DNA of 64,000 nucleotides. It comes from Bacteroidota bacterium. GTDB taxonomy: Bacteria > Bacteroidota > Bacteroidia > Cytophagales > Cytophagaceae. This document shows, one piece after another, positions 9,422 to 17,083 of the stretch (its first letter is position 1; each line of letters opens with the position of its first letter). The stretch is taken from NCBI GenBank assembly GCA_023392125.1, contig JAEVZS010000008.1, positions 62,001 to 126,000 on the forward strand, given 5' to 3'. Both the position numbers and the translations under genes were made by a program. The notes beneath the pieces were generated by a model, which was given only the letters and a program-made list of their open reading frames with translations, was not told the origin of the DNA and did no database searches.

Positions 9422-10009
9422 CTATTTTATAAGTATTTTACACCCTGTACCCAGAAAAAAGATATCTGTTATTTTCATCGTCTGGCGGTTGGGAAAATAG
9501 CTCGATATATACAGATCGTTGGTATTGGCTTCGATATAGAGAGCAATTTTATCTATAAAATCAATTCCTGAGTCAAAAGTGACCTGTGTGCTGAAAAACA
9601 GATGCGTACGGGTGCTCCGGCTCCACCAGTAATAGCCTTGGGGATATTGCTGATCCCATATCAGGCCCAGGTTTTTGCCAACGTTCTGACAGAGAAAGAC
9701 ACCCACCTGTATCGGTTGCCAGTACAGCTTCTGTGCAAGGCTGAGCTGAAACGGACTGCCGCTGAGCTTGAGAGACAGAGAATGATTGGCATGATCTCCC
9801 CATGCAGGCGTATAGCCATACAAAAGCCCCAGCTCAAACAGTTGTTTCTTACCTGTTTTGGCGATCCCTGCCGAGACAAATCCCGTACTGCCCGCGTATT
9901 GAACACTGATTGTTGTATATGGAACCAGCTCCTTCAGACGACTCTGTGCCTGCGCCCTCGAAAGAAAGGTGAGCACAAGTAATAATCCGATGGCTGTTAC
10001 CCTGTTCAT
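9422..10009 (-). CDS. Hypothetical outer-membrane/secreted protein
   Basis: The 195-residue protein has a signal peptide (MNRVTAIGLLLVLTFLSRAQA). Alternating beta-strand sequence follows (LYGYTPAWGDHANHSLSLKL, QLSLAQKLYWQPIQVGVFLC, HLFFSTQVTFDSG), as in small outer-membrane beta-barrels, ending TDIFFLGTGCKILIK. No family is recognised. It begins 9 bp after the end of the metallophosphoesterase gene on the same strand, so the two form an operon. Confidence 0.7.
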   Translation of the reverse strand: MNRVTAIGLLLVLTFLSRAQAQSRLKELVPYTTISVQYAGSTGFVSAGIAKTGKKQLFELGLLYGYTPAWGDHANHSLSLKLSGSPFQLSLAQKLYWQPIQVGVFLCQNVGKNLGLIWDQQYPQGYYWWSRSTRTHLFFSTQVTFDSGIDFIDKIALYIEANTNDLYISSYFPNRQTMKITDIFFLGTGCKILIK

Positions 10010-10018
10010 AATTGTGGT

Positions 10019-10834
10019 CTAGTATGAAATCAGTTCCTTTATAATCGTTCCGTGAATCAGTTTTAAAAGTACAAACTCGCTTTGTTGTACTCCGTTGGAA
10101 GTCATATACCTGACATGATCATTGTAGGTAAAGGCATCCGTCATATTGTGCCAGTGTCCGTGCAGTGAAAGGATAAAATTGGGCCGGGAAGCAAAAAGGT
10201 CCTTATAGGGGTGTTCCAGTTTGCTGTCAAAATCAATATCGAAAGGAGGCACATGAGAAATTCCTACAAACCAGGAGGCCTTGTCATCCTGTAATTCATT
10301 CTCAAGCCATTGGATATCCGGGATACTTCCGTTAAAATTATATTCCCGTCCGTTGGTATCATGGATCAGAAACTTGTACCCCTTATAGTGGAAAGAGAAA
10401 TTTTTATCTCCGAATATTTTTTCATACAGCAACCCGTTGCTGGCTGCAAAATCGTGATTGCCTATAGCGCATATATACGGGACATGCAGGTCCTGAAGCC
10501 GCTCATAAATCCAGGTGTATTCACGTAATAGCCCGAAGTCTGCAATGTCACCGCTTAGTACCAGAAAATCAATATCCGGAATGGTGTTCACCTTATCTAC
10601 CAGCCGCCGGAGCTGATCGTAAAAGCGTTGGGAATCTCCGGAAAAAACGATCGTAACCGTGTCGTGCTGATGCTGATCACGTGCTGAAAATAATCGTTCC
10701 ATATTCTGCCTGTTCAGTTCCCGGGGCATATCCGGAACAAAGGTCTGATACGGGCTGTACTCAAACTTATTGCATCCCGATAGCAGTACGGACAAAAATA
10801 TACATACAGATAATGTACAGCGTATACGGTGCAT
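10019..10834 (-). CDS. Metallophosphoesterase lipoprotein
   Basis: The ATG at 10832-10834 starts MHRIRCTLSVCIFLSVLLSG followed by the lipid Cys, a clear lipobox. A TTG start 24 nt upstream is possible but would put extra residues before the signal. Calcineurin-like phosphoesterase motifs occur in order: SGDSQ, LVLSGDIADF, GNHDF, ISHVPPFD and LHGHWHN. These bind two metal ions and hydrolyse phosphate esters or diesters. The first motif is D-x-Q instead of the usual D-x-H, a variant that also occurs in some secreted relatives. The protein probably acts in the periplasm or at the outer membrane. It is first in an operon with the beta-barrel-type protein 9 bp downstream. The substrate is unknown. 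Confidence 0.87.
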   Translation of the reverse strand: MHRIRCTLSVCIFLSVLLSGCNKFEYSPYQTFVPDMPRELNRQNMERLFSARDQHQHDTVTIVFSGDSQRFYDQLRRLVDKVNTIPDIDFLVLSGDIADFGLLREYTWIYERLQDLHVPYICAIGNHDFAASNGLLYEKIFGDKNFSFHYKGYKFLIHDTNGREYNFNGSIPDIQWLENELQDDKASWFVGISHVPPFDIDFDSKLEHPYKDLFASRPNFILSLHGHWHNMTDAFTYNDHVRYMTSNGVQQSEFVLLKLIHGTIIKELISY

Positions 10835-11002
10835 GAATGATATCCCCCTATAGATCAATTACAATCTTAACCGGAAGCTTTGGTTAAGGTTAACATGAGC
10901 CTGGCTGCTCACAGACCGGCTGCTGCAAAACTGTGATTAAATGCGTATGGAAAAAAGATGTCAAATTCGGTATAACATGTCAATTTTACGGGTAGGGAGG
11001 TG

Positions 11003-11929
11003 TCAGCGCGGAGTGTCTGCTACCAGAGACAGCCGGTAAGTTTTCGGAGAAATACCATATACGCGTTTGAAGAACTTACTGAAAAAAGCGGGATCAGAGA
11101 AGTTGAGATGATAGGCAATTTCCGATATCGTAAGACTGGTGCTTTCCAGAAGATGCTTTGCTTCCAGCGCGTTTAGCTCGGCAATAATCTGTCCGGCGGT
11201 TTTTCCGGTGAGCTCCTTGGTCGTCTCGGACAAATGTTTGGAAGTCACAAAAAGCCGGTCGCCATAAAAAGAAAGATTGCGCTGAGTAGTATGATGCTCC
11301 AGGACAAGCTGCCTGAATTTCATAACCAGCTCTTCTTTTCGTCCATACTGATAGCGGTCCGTGCTATGTTTGCGTCCGATCGCAGCTGTTTCATAGATCG
11401 TTTCCATAAATGACAGAAAAAGAAGTTCCTGACCGAAAATATGGGAATCAGCTTCCCTTGACCGTTTCTGCAGCTGGCTGATCAGGTGACTGTACAACGT
11501 TCCTTCTTTGCTGTTAAGCGGCCATACCGAGTGATACTCGGAGGAGAAAAAGTTCAGTTGCTCCTGCGGACGCTCATCCGGAAGCTTCTGTTTCATAAAA
11601 TCCAGCGTAAAGCTAAAACCCTCGAGGACGCAGTCTTCGCTCACAGAAACCAGCCTGCGCATAGTGGCAGGGCTGGCAATGATCAGTTGATTGGACGTTA
11701 CGGTATGGGTATTGGAATCGAGTGTGATGATCAGCTGACCTGATATGACCCGAATGACTGAAAAGAAGTCTGTCCGGAATGCTGAAACCGGTATACCCGG
11801 CGCTGTCTTGCCGGATAACGATTTTTTACTGCGGAATACCTGAAAATAACTGGTTCCCGTGCATTCATCGTTGGAAGGCACTATTTGACGAATGTCGCTG
11901 TGTCTGAGTATGTTTTTAAATCTTGGCAA
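11003..11929 (-). CDS. AraC-family transcriptional regulator
   Basis: The 308-residue protein has an N-terminal cupin-like sensing region (about 20-180; VIRVISGQLIITLDSNTHTV) and a C-terminal double HTH of the AraC type (about 205-300). The HTH includes SKHLSETTKELTGKTAGQII, LTISEIAYHLNF, FSKFFKRVYGISPKTYR. It belongs to the group that responds to small effectors in Bacteroidota. It is alone on its strand, with a 375-bp gap before the PL11 gene on the + strand, and could regulate that gene or itself; neither is shown. Confidence 0.9.
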   Translation of the reverse strand: MPRFKNILRHSDIRQIVPSNDECTGTSYFQVFRSKKSLSGKTAPGIPVSAFRTDFFSVIRVISGQLIITLDSNTHTVTSNQLIIASPATMRRLVSVSEDCVLEGFSFTLDFMKQKLPDERPQEQLNFFSSEYHSVWPLNSKEGTLYSHLISQLQKRSREADSHIFGQELLFLSFMETIYETAAIGRKHSTDRYQYGRKEELVMKFRQLVLEHHTTQRNLSFYGDRLFVTSKHLSETTKELTGKTAGQIIAELNALEAKHLLESTSLTISEIAYHLNFSDPAFFSKFFKRVYGISPKTYRLSLVADTPR

Positions 11930-12133
11930 GCTGACAGTCTTTGGCGTATGATGTATCAGTCTGTAATCAATGGTCTGTAGTTGTCAGAACGTACAGGTGT
12001 ATGTGTTATTTTCCTGCAACCTGCTGTTTTGCCGGAATTTGAAAACGCGCCCGGATGGCCGATACGTATTTTTTGATCGCTTTTCTCTCTTGTTCAGTTT
12101 TTTAACGGTCACCGAAATCTATCCGGAGCGCCG

Positions 12134-12204
12134 CGATCTTTGAGCTTCTAACGGCTAAGAACGGCTGTAAATCAATGTATAGAGAAGTAAGTGCCTGATT
12201 CTGT
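12134..12204 (+). repeat. Upstream copy of a direct repeat flanking the PL11 gene
   Basis: This shares CGATCTTTGAGC (12134-12145) and a 36-37-bp block beginning AAATCAATGTATAGAGAAGT (12169-12204) with 15258-15351, with only a few mismatches in the block. It lies in the 375-bp gap 11930-12304, which otherwise holds no gene I can see. Confidence 0.6.
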
Positions 12205-12304
12205 TGCTGAATTCGGGATGGTGAAAAAAAATCTTACAGTGATTCGTTACTCTCTGTTTTTTGAAATGTCTATAAAGCAGATTCTGTTCAAAAAAATGAA
12301 TGTT

Positions 12305-14938
12305 ATGAAGAAACTATTTTTACTAAGGTTAACTATTTGCTGCCTGTTGCTTATTTTATTTTTATTTCAAACCGGCACTGTTCAGGCACAGCGGAAAATG
12401 GAAAAGCTCGACCGTGGTCTGGTCGCAGTAAGAATAAATAATGGAGTATTTCTGAGCTGGCGGGTATTCGGTACCGACCCTGCGAATATTGCATTTAATA
12501 TCTACAGAAATGGAACCAAAGTGAATGGGGCTCCTATTACCGGAGCAACGAATATGGTTGATCCTGCAGGTACAACAGCTTCTACCTATACTGTCAGACC
12601 AATTGTAGGAGGAACTGAGCAAGCTGCCGGGATTCCTGTATCGGTATGGGATTCCCAGGTAAAAGCGCTTACACTGAATAGGCCCAGCTCAAGTCATACT
12701 CCCAATGATTGTTCGGTTGGTGATCTGGATGGCGACGGCCAGTATGAACTAATTGTGAAGTGGTATCCGGATAATGCAAAGGATAATTCGCAGTCAGGTG
12801 TTACCGGTAATACATATTTAGACGCATACAAGCTTGACGGAACATTTATGTGGCGGATTGATCTGGGCATAAATATTCGTTCAGGCGCTCACTATACCCA
12901 GTTTCTTGTGGGAGATTACGATTCCGATGGCTTTGCCGAAGTAGCCTGCAAAACAGCTCCGGGCACAAGGGACGGTACAGGCCAATACCTGAGAAGGGGG
13001 CCGGCAGCCTCCGACAATGATAATGCTGACTATAGAAACAGCAGTGGCTATGTGTTGTCTGGTCCTGAATATCTCACCATTTTCAATGGTAAAACCGGTG
13101 AAGAGATGGCAACCGTCAATTATGTCGTCCCAAGAGGAAACGTTAATAGCTGGGGTGATAATTACGGAAACAGAGTTGACCGTTTTAACGCTACAAATGC
13201 TTACCTTGACGGCGTTAGACCCAGTATGATTTTCCAGAGAGGATACTATACGCGAATGGTCGTTGCCGCTTTCGACTGGAATGGACAAACATTGGCAAAC
13301 AGATGGACTTTTGATTCGAATAATTCAGGTAGTGAAGGCGCCCGCGGTCAGGGAAATCATAGCATTATGGCCGCGGATATTGATGAAGATGGTTTTGATG
13401 AAATATTAACAGGGTCTGCATGTATTGATCATGATGGCAAATTAAAATGGACCACAGGATATGGGCATGGTGATGCCAATCATGTGGGTGATTTTGATCC
13501 GGGCAGCCCTGGTCTGGAAGTGTGGCAGGTAAGTGAAAATAAGGGAAGTGAACCTGATCACTACATGATAAGAGCAAGAGATGGCCATATTCTCTGGCAT
13601 AATGGCAGCGGGAATGATAATGGCCGCGGCATGGTGGGTGATATCGATGACCGGTATCCCGGACAGGAAGCATGGTCAAATTCTGTCTCCGGAACGTATA
13701 GCGCAAATGGTACCAGAATTTCTACCTCAAAACCCGGATCAACAAACTTCAGACTTTACTGGGACGGTGATTTGCAGGACGAGCTGCTTAATGATAACAA
13801 AATCGATAAATGGAATGGCAACGGTACTTCGAGACTGTTTAATCTTACGGGCCAGTCATGTAACGGTACAAAAGCGACTCCGAATCTAAGCGCAGACATA
13901 CTTGGAGACTGGCGGGAGGAAGTAATCCTTCATGATGGCGGGTCGCGCATTTACATTCATACCACCACTATTACAACACAACATAAGCTGTACACCCTGA
14001 TGCATGATCCCGTGTACAGAAATGCGGTTTCATGGCAGCAGTCTTCATACAACCAGCCTCCTCACCTGGGCTTCTTTCTTGGTGCCGGGGTGGAAAATGC
14101 CCCAGCTCCCAATATTGTGCTGGTTGGTGGCGGAGATTGCAACGGTGTATCGGGCGGAAGCGCTTATATAGACGATTGTGGAAATTGTGTAGGTGGCAAT
14201 ACAGGAAAAACTGCTTGCACAATAGATTGTAATGGTGATGTAAACGGAACTGCAGCCATTGATGAATGCGGGGTTTGCTCCGGAGGAAACTCACCTTATG
14301 CCCCTTGTGCCGCAAGCCTGGAAGCCGAAGATGCGTGCAGTGTTGACGGTATTCAGCTGGAAAGCATAAACCTGGGATTCTCAGGTGCGGGCTACGTAAA
14401 TACTGATAATATTATGGGTAGCAGTATCACCTGGATATTGAATAGCGCTACTTCTCGGACCGCTACACTTTCTTTCCGTTTTGCAAACGGTGGAAATAAT
14501 GCACGTGACGGTAGATTGATTGTAAACCAGGCTCCGGCAGGTACTCTCAGCCTGCCTGCAACAGGAGCATGGACCACATGGCTGCAATCAACTGTTAACG
14601 TAAACCTTGAAGAAGGCGATAATGAGATTATCCTTGAAGCCATCACTCCGGATGGTTTAGCCAATATTGATTTACTGTCATTTTCGGAAGGTATCTCAAA
14701 TGCACCTTGTCCGATAATTACCGGGATCTCAACATGGAAAGATGCTGCCTCTGCAGTATATCCTAACCCGACTCATGGCAGGGTAACATGGAACGGGGAT
14801 AAATCATGGAGCTTGTATAATGCCCAGGGGCTGGAAATTAATCAGGGTAGAGGAAGTTTCTTAGACCTTTCGGCTTACCCGGACGGAATTTATCTGCTGA
14901 AACTGGACAATAATATCATAAAAGTAATTAAGGAATAA
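12305..14938 (+). CDS. Rhamnogalacturonan lyase, PL11 family, T9SS-secreted
   Basis: Signal peptide MKKLFLLRLTICCLLLILFL. The catalytic part opens with KMEKLDRGLVAVRINNG and LSWRVFGTDPANIAFNIYRN, the hallmark start of PL11 enzymes. Calcium-binding beta-propeller repeats follow (VGDLDGDGQYELIVKWYPDN, VGDYDSDGFAEVACKTAPG, AADIDEDGFDEILTGSACID, GDIDDRYPGQEAWS). PL11 enzymes cleave the rhamnogalacturonan I backbone by beta-elimination. After about residue 610 come two Cys-rich GGN repeats (DDCGNCVGGNTGK, DECGVCSGGNS). A CBM6/35-like module (EAEDACSVDGIQLES) and a T9SS tail (VYPNPTHGRVTWNGDK) complete it. The frame is open upstream to 12191, but only the ATG at 12305 (or 12296) gives a normal signal. 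No SusCD pair adjoins it; partial direct repeats lie on both sides. Confidence 0.92.
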   Translation: MKKLFLLRLTICCLLLILFLFQTGTVQAQRKMEKLDRGLVAVRINNGVFLSWRVFGTDPANIAFNIYRNGTKVNGAPITGATNMVDPAGTTASTYTVRPIVGGTEQAAGIPVSVWDSQVKALTLNRPSSSHTPNDCSVGDLDGDGQYELIVKWYPDNAKDNSQSGVTGNTYLDAYKLDGTFMWRIDLGINIRSGAHYTQFLVGDYDSDGFAEVACKTAPGTRDGTGQYLRRGPAASDNDNADYRNSSGYVLSGPEYLTIFNGKTGEEMATVNYVVPRGNVNSWGDNYGNRVDRFNATNAYLDGVRPSMIFQRGYYTRMVVAAFDWNGQTLANRWTFDSNNSGSEGARGQGNHSIMAADIDEDGFDEILTGSACIDHDGKLKWTTGYGHGDANHVGDFDPGSPGLEVWQVSENKGSEPDHYMIRARDGHILWHNGSGNDNGRGMVGDIDDRYPGQEAWSNSVSGTYSANGTRISTSKPGSTNFRLYWDGDLQDELLNDNKIDKWNGNGTSRLFNLTGQSCNGTKATPNLSADILGDWREEVILHDGGSRIYIHTTTITTQHKLYTLMHDPVYRNAVSWQQSSYNQPPHLGFFLGAGVENAPAPNIVLVGGGDCNGVSGGSAYIDDCGNCVGGNTGKTACTIDCNGDVNGTAAIDECGVCSGGNSPYAPCAASLEAEDACSVDGIQLESINLGFSGAGYVNTDNIMGSSITWILNSATSRTATLSFRFANGGNNARDGRLIVNQAPAGTLSLPATGAWTTWLQSTVNVNLEEGDNEIILEAITPDGLANIDLLSFSEGISNAPCPIITGISTWKDAASAVYPNPTHGRVTWNGDKSWSLYNAQGLEINQGRGSFLDLSAYPDGIYLLKLDNNIIKVIKE

Positions 14939-14971
14939 GGCTGTAATTGTCTCAAAAGCCTCTTTTAGAAC

Positions 14972-15010
14972 AAACCCCTTTGTTTGTTACATATAAACAA
15001 AGGGGTTTTT
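14972..15010 (+). terminator. Terminator of the PL11 gene
   Basis: AAACCCCTTTGTTT (14972-14985) pairs with AAACAAAGGGGTTT (14995-15008) and runs into five T residues (15006-15010). It lies 33 bp after the stop. Confidence 0.88.
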
Positions 15011-15257
15011 CTGATTTTGACCCAATTCTGATATATTCCATTGCAACCCGGATTCTGCAACAGGAGAAGGTTATATGATCATGTGTTCTATTTGCCAGAT
15101 ATGGAGTTGATTGGTGATTATCTGGTGGTTGATTTTTTGGAAGAATAGCTGGCACTGGCACTCTTATGTCAGAGCTATAAAAACGAGAATAGGCTTCACT
15201 AATCGCCGGAAGCAATCTTTTGTCTTCGGGAGCCTCAGACACAGGAAATCTGTACTA

Positions 15258-15351
15258 CGATCTTTGAGCCTTAAGCTTTAAACTTCTATCTTTTAGATGA
15301 GTAAAAAGATTTGAAAATCAGTGTATAGAGAAGTGAAGGGCCTGATCCTGT
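15258..15351 (+). repeat. Downstream copy of the direct repeat flanking the PL11 gene
   Basis: CGATCTTTGAGC (15258-15269) and a block beginning AAATCAGTGTATAGAGAAGT (15315-15351) match 12134-12204 in the same orientation. The spacing between the two matching parts is 23 bp longer here. The remainder of the 353-bp gap 15011-15363 holds no gene I can see. Confidence 0.6.
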
Positions 15352-15363
15352 AACTTTTTTATA

Positions 15364-16143
15364 TTACATGGTCATACCACCATCCACGGCGATCGCCTGA
15401 CCTGTCAGGTGCCTGGCCTGCGAAATGAAAATCACGGCCTCGGCGATATCTTCCGGGGTTTGATCTGTACCTTGCGGAATAAGCGTTTTCTTGTTACGTT
15501 CCCAGGATTGTTCCTCCGTTTCGCCTTCCCGCTTCCATCGGTCGGCTATACCACCCTCGCCGCGCCACATGCCTGTACCCACGATCCCGGGACAAATTGC
15601 GTTGACTGTAATACCGGTTTCCGCCACTTCTTTCGCGATGCTGTTGGTAAATCCGATTACAGCGAATTTGGAAGCTACATAATGCGAAAGATGAGCCATG
15701 CCCATTTTACCGGCAATGGACGCCGTGTTAATAATGGCTCCGGAACCCTGAGGCTTCATGATTTCCAGCTCCGCCTTGACGCACAGGTATACACCTTTGG
15801 CGTTTACCGTTAAAACACGATCCCATTCTTCCGGCTCGATTTCTTCTATACCGCCGATGCCCACTACACCTGCGTTGTTGACCGCAACGTCAAGTTTGCC
15901 GAACACGTCTGCCGTTTTCTTCAACGCTTGCCGGACAGACTGGAGATCGGCGACGTCTACTACCAGGCCCAGAGCCTTCGCGCCCTGCTCTTCAATCGCT
16001 TTAATCGTTTTACTTAAAAATTCTTCCCTGATATCCGCGACAGCTACCGAAGCCCCTTTTTTTGCAAATTCAACCGCGATGGCTTTGCCGATGCCTCCGC
16101 CGGCGCCTGTTATGAATACAACCTGATCCTTTAGATTCCCCAT
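15364..16143 (-). CDS. SDR-family NAD(P)-dependent oxidoreductase
   Basis: The 259-residue protein is a classical short-chain dehydrogenase: the nucleotide-binding TGAGGGIG at about residues 11-18, NNAG in the middle, catalytic Ser in NTASIAGKMG and Tyr-x-x-x-Lys in HYVASKFAV. The C-terminus is GQAIAVDGGMTM, typical of 3-oxoacyl-reductase-like or sugar/polyol dehydrogenases. An Asp after the second strand (VAVADIREE) favours NAD over NADP. It is cytosolic. The substrate cannot be inferred. It is transcribed convergently with PL11 and stands alone. Confidence 0.92.
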   Translation of the reverse strand: MGNLKDQVVFITGAGGGIGKAIAVEFAKKGASVAVADIREEFLSKTIKAIEEQGAKALGLVVDVADLQSVRQALKKTADVFGKLDVAVNNAGVVGIGGIEEIEPEEWDRVLTVNAKGVYLCVKAELEIMKPQGSGAIINTASIAGKMGMAHLSHYVASKFAVIGFTNSIAKEVAETGITVNAICPGIVGTGMWRGEGGIADRWKREGETEEQSWERNKKTLIPQGTDQTPEDIAEAVIFISQARHLTGQAIAVDGGMTM

Positions 16144-16327
16144 AGCTTATAACATTAGCTTCTCGTTTTGTAGTCAATAGTCCGGGCATTGTCAATGACC
16201 CGCTCTTGTAACCGATATTCCGGCAAAAAGTTGTGCAGCGGGATGTTTGAAGAAGACAGGATATTCGCTTCGCCGGAGACAGGCCCCCGGATTCGATTGA
16301 GAGGAATAGGCAGACGCTTTCGTGTTT

Positions 16328-16891
16328 TTAGTTTTTCCCTTTGGGAGTAAGATCAGTATTGGGCATCCTTTGTAAAGTTTCATCCAGGGTTTGATTGCCC
16401 GTAAGCATATCTCCGGTTACTTTTTTATGCAGTTTTCTGATAATCCGGCCACATTGGTCATAATAAATTCTGTACTCCTCCCTGTAAGAGTCGCCGGCTT
16501 TGTTCATGCTGAGTCCTTCATATATCAGGTATTGAAATATCAATAGGTTGTCGTGATAATATTCGTAGGAATAGGAGTTTGAGTAATAGCCACCTTCACC
16601 GGATCCTTTTTTTACCAGGGAAACTATTCCGAGCTGATCATTCAGGTAATAGGTTGTTGAATGGAGTTCGTCGGGCTCATAGCATCCGGTTTCCGTTCGT
16701 TGACTGAATACATAATCAAAATCGGAATTATTGAGAGATGTTAAATACGCGTACCTGTTTTTTATCCCGGCTATTACTTTACTGGTATCTATTGAGTAAT
16801 CACCTGATTCGCATTCAAAACAATCCTGTGAATAAGAACTATGTCCCTGGATGAAGAGACATAGAAAAATTGAATAGAATAGTTTGTTCAT
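16328..16891 (-). CDS. Hypothetical secreted protein
   Basis: The ATG at 16889-16891 gives signal peptide MNKLFYSIFLCLFIQGHSSY and a mature ~165-residue protein beginning DCFECESGDYSIDTSKV. It is Tyr-rich (YYSNSYSYEYYHDN) with repeated short beta-strands. The open frame extends upstream to 17080, but the extra 63 residues look non-coding and would place the signal internally. No family is recognised. It is divergent from the TonB receptor gene at 17084. Confidence 0.65.
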   Translation of the reverse strand: MNKLFYSIFLCLFIQGHSSYSQDCFECESGDYSIDTSKVIAGIKNRYAYLTSLNNSDFDYVFSQRTETGCYEPDELHSTTYYLNDQLGIVSLVKKGSGEGGYYSNSYSYEYYHDNLLIFQYLIYEGLSMNKAGDSYREEYRIYYDQCGRIIRKLHKKVTGDMLTGNQTLDETLQRMPNTDLTPKGKN

Positions 16892-17083
16892 GAGCAGCTT
16901 TGCCTGGGGTCCTGTGTCGTCAGCCTGATGTTGGGTATAAAGATCGCGATTTTCCTCTTCCCGTGCCTCCTTGTTTAGTCTTGCGCCATATTTTTTTTTC
17001 ATTTGATAGGGGTAAAGGCTCAAAATGGTGTCTGGTACATAAAGCGCGCTGAAAATGTATAGTCTAATCTTATTAAACAATTT

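Noticed and set aside
9602..9982. A 126-residue plus-strand frame within the operon at 9.4-10.8 kb.
   Set aside because: It is antisense to a minus-strand gene that has a good signal peptide and operon context.
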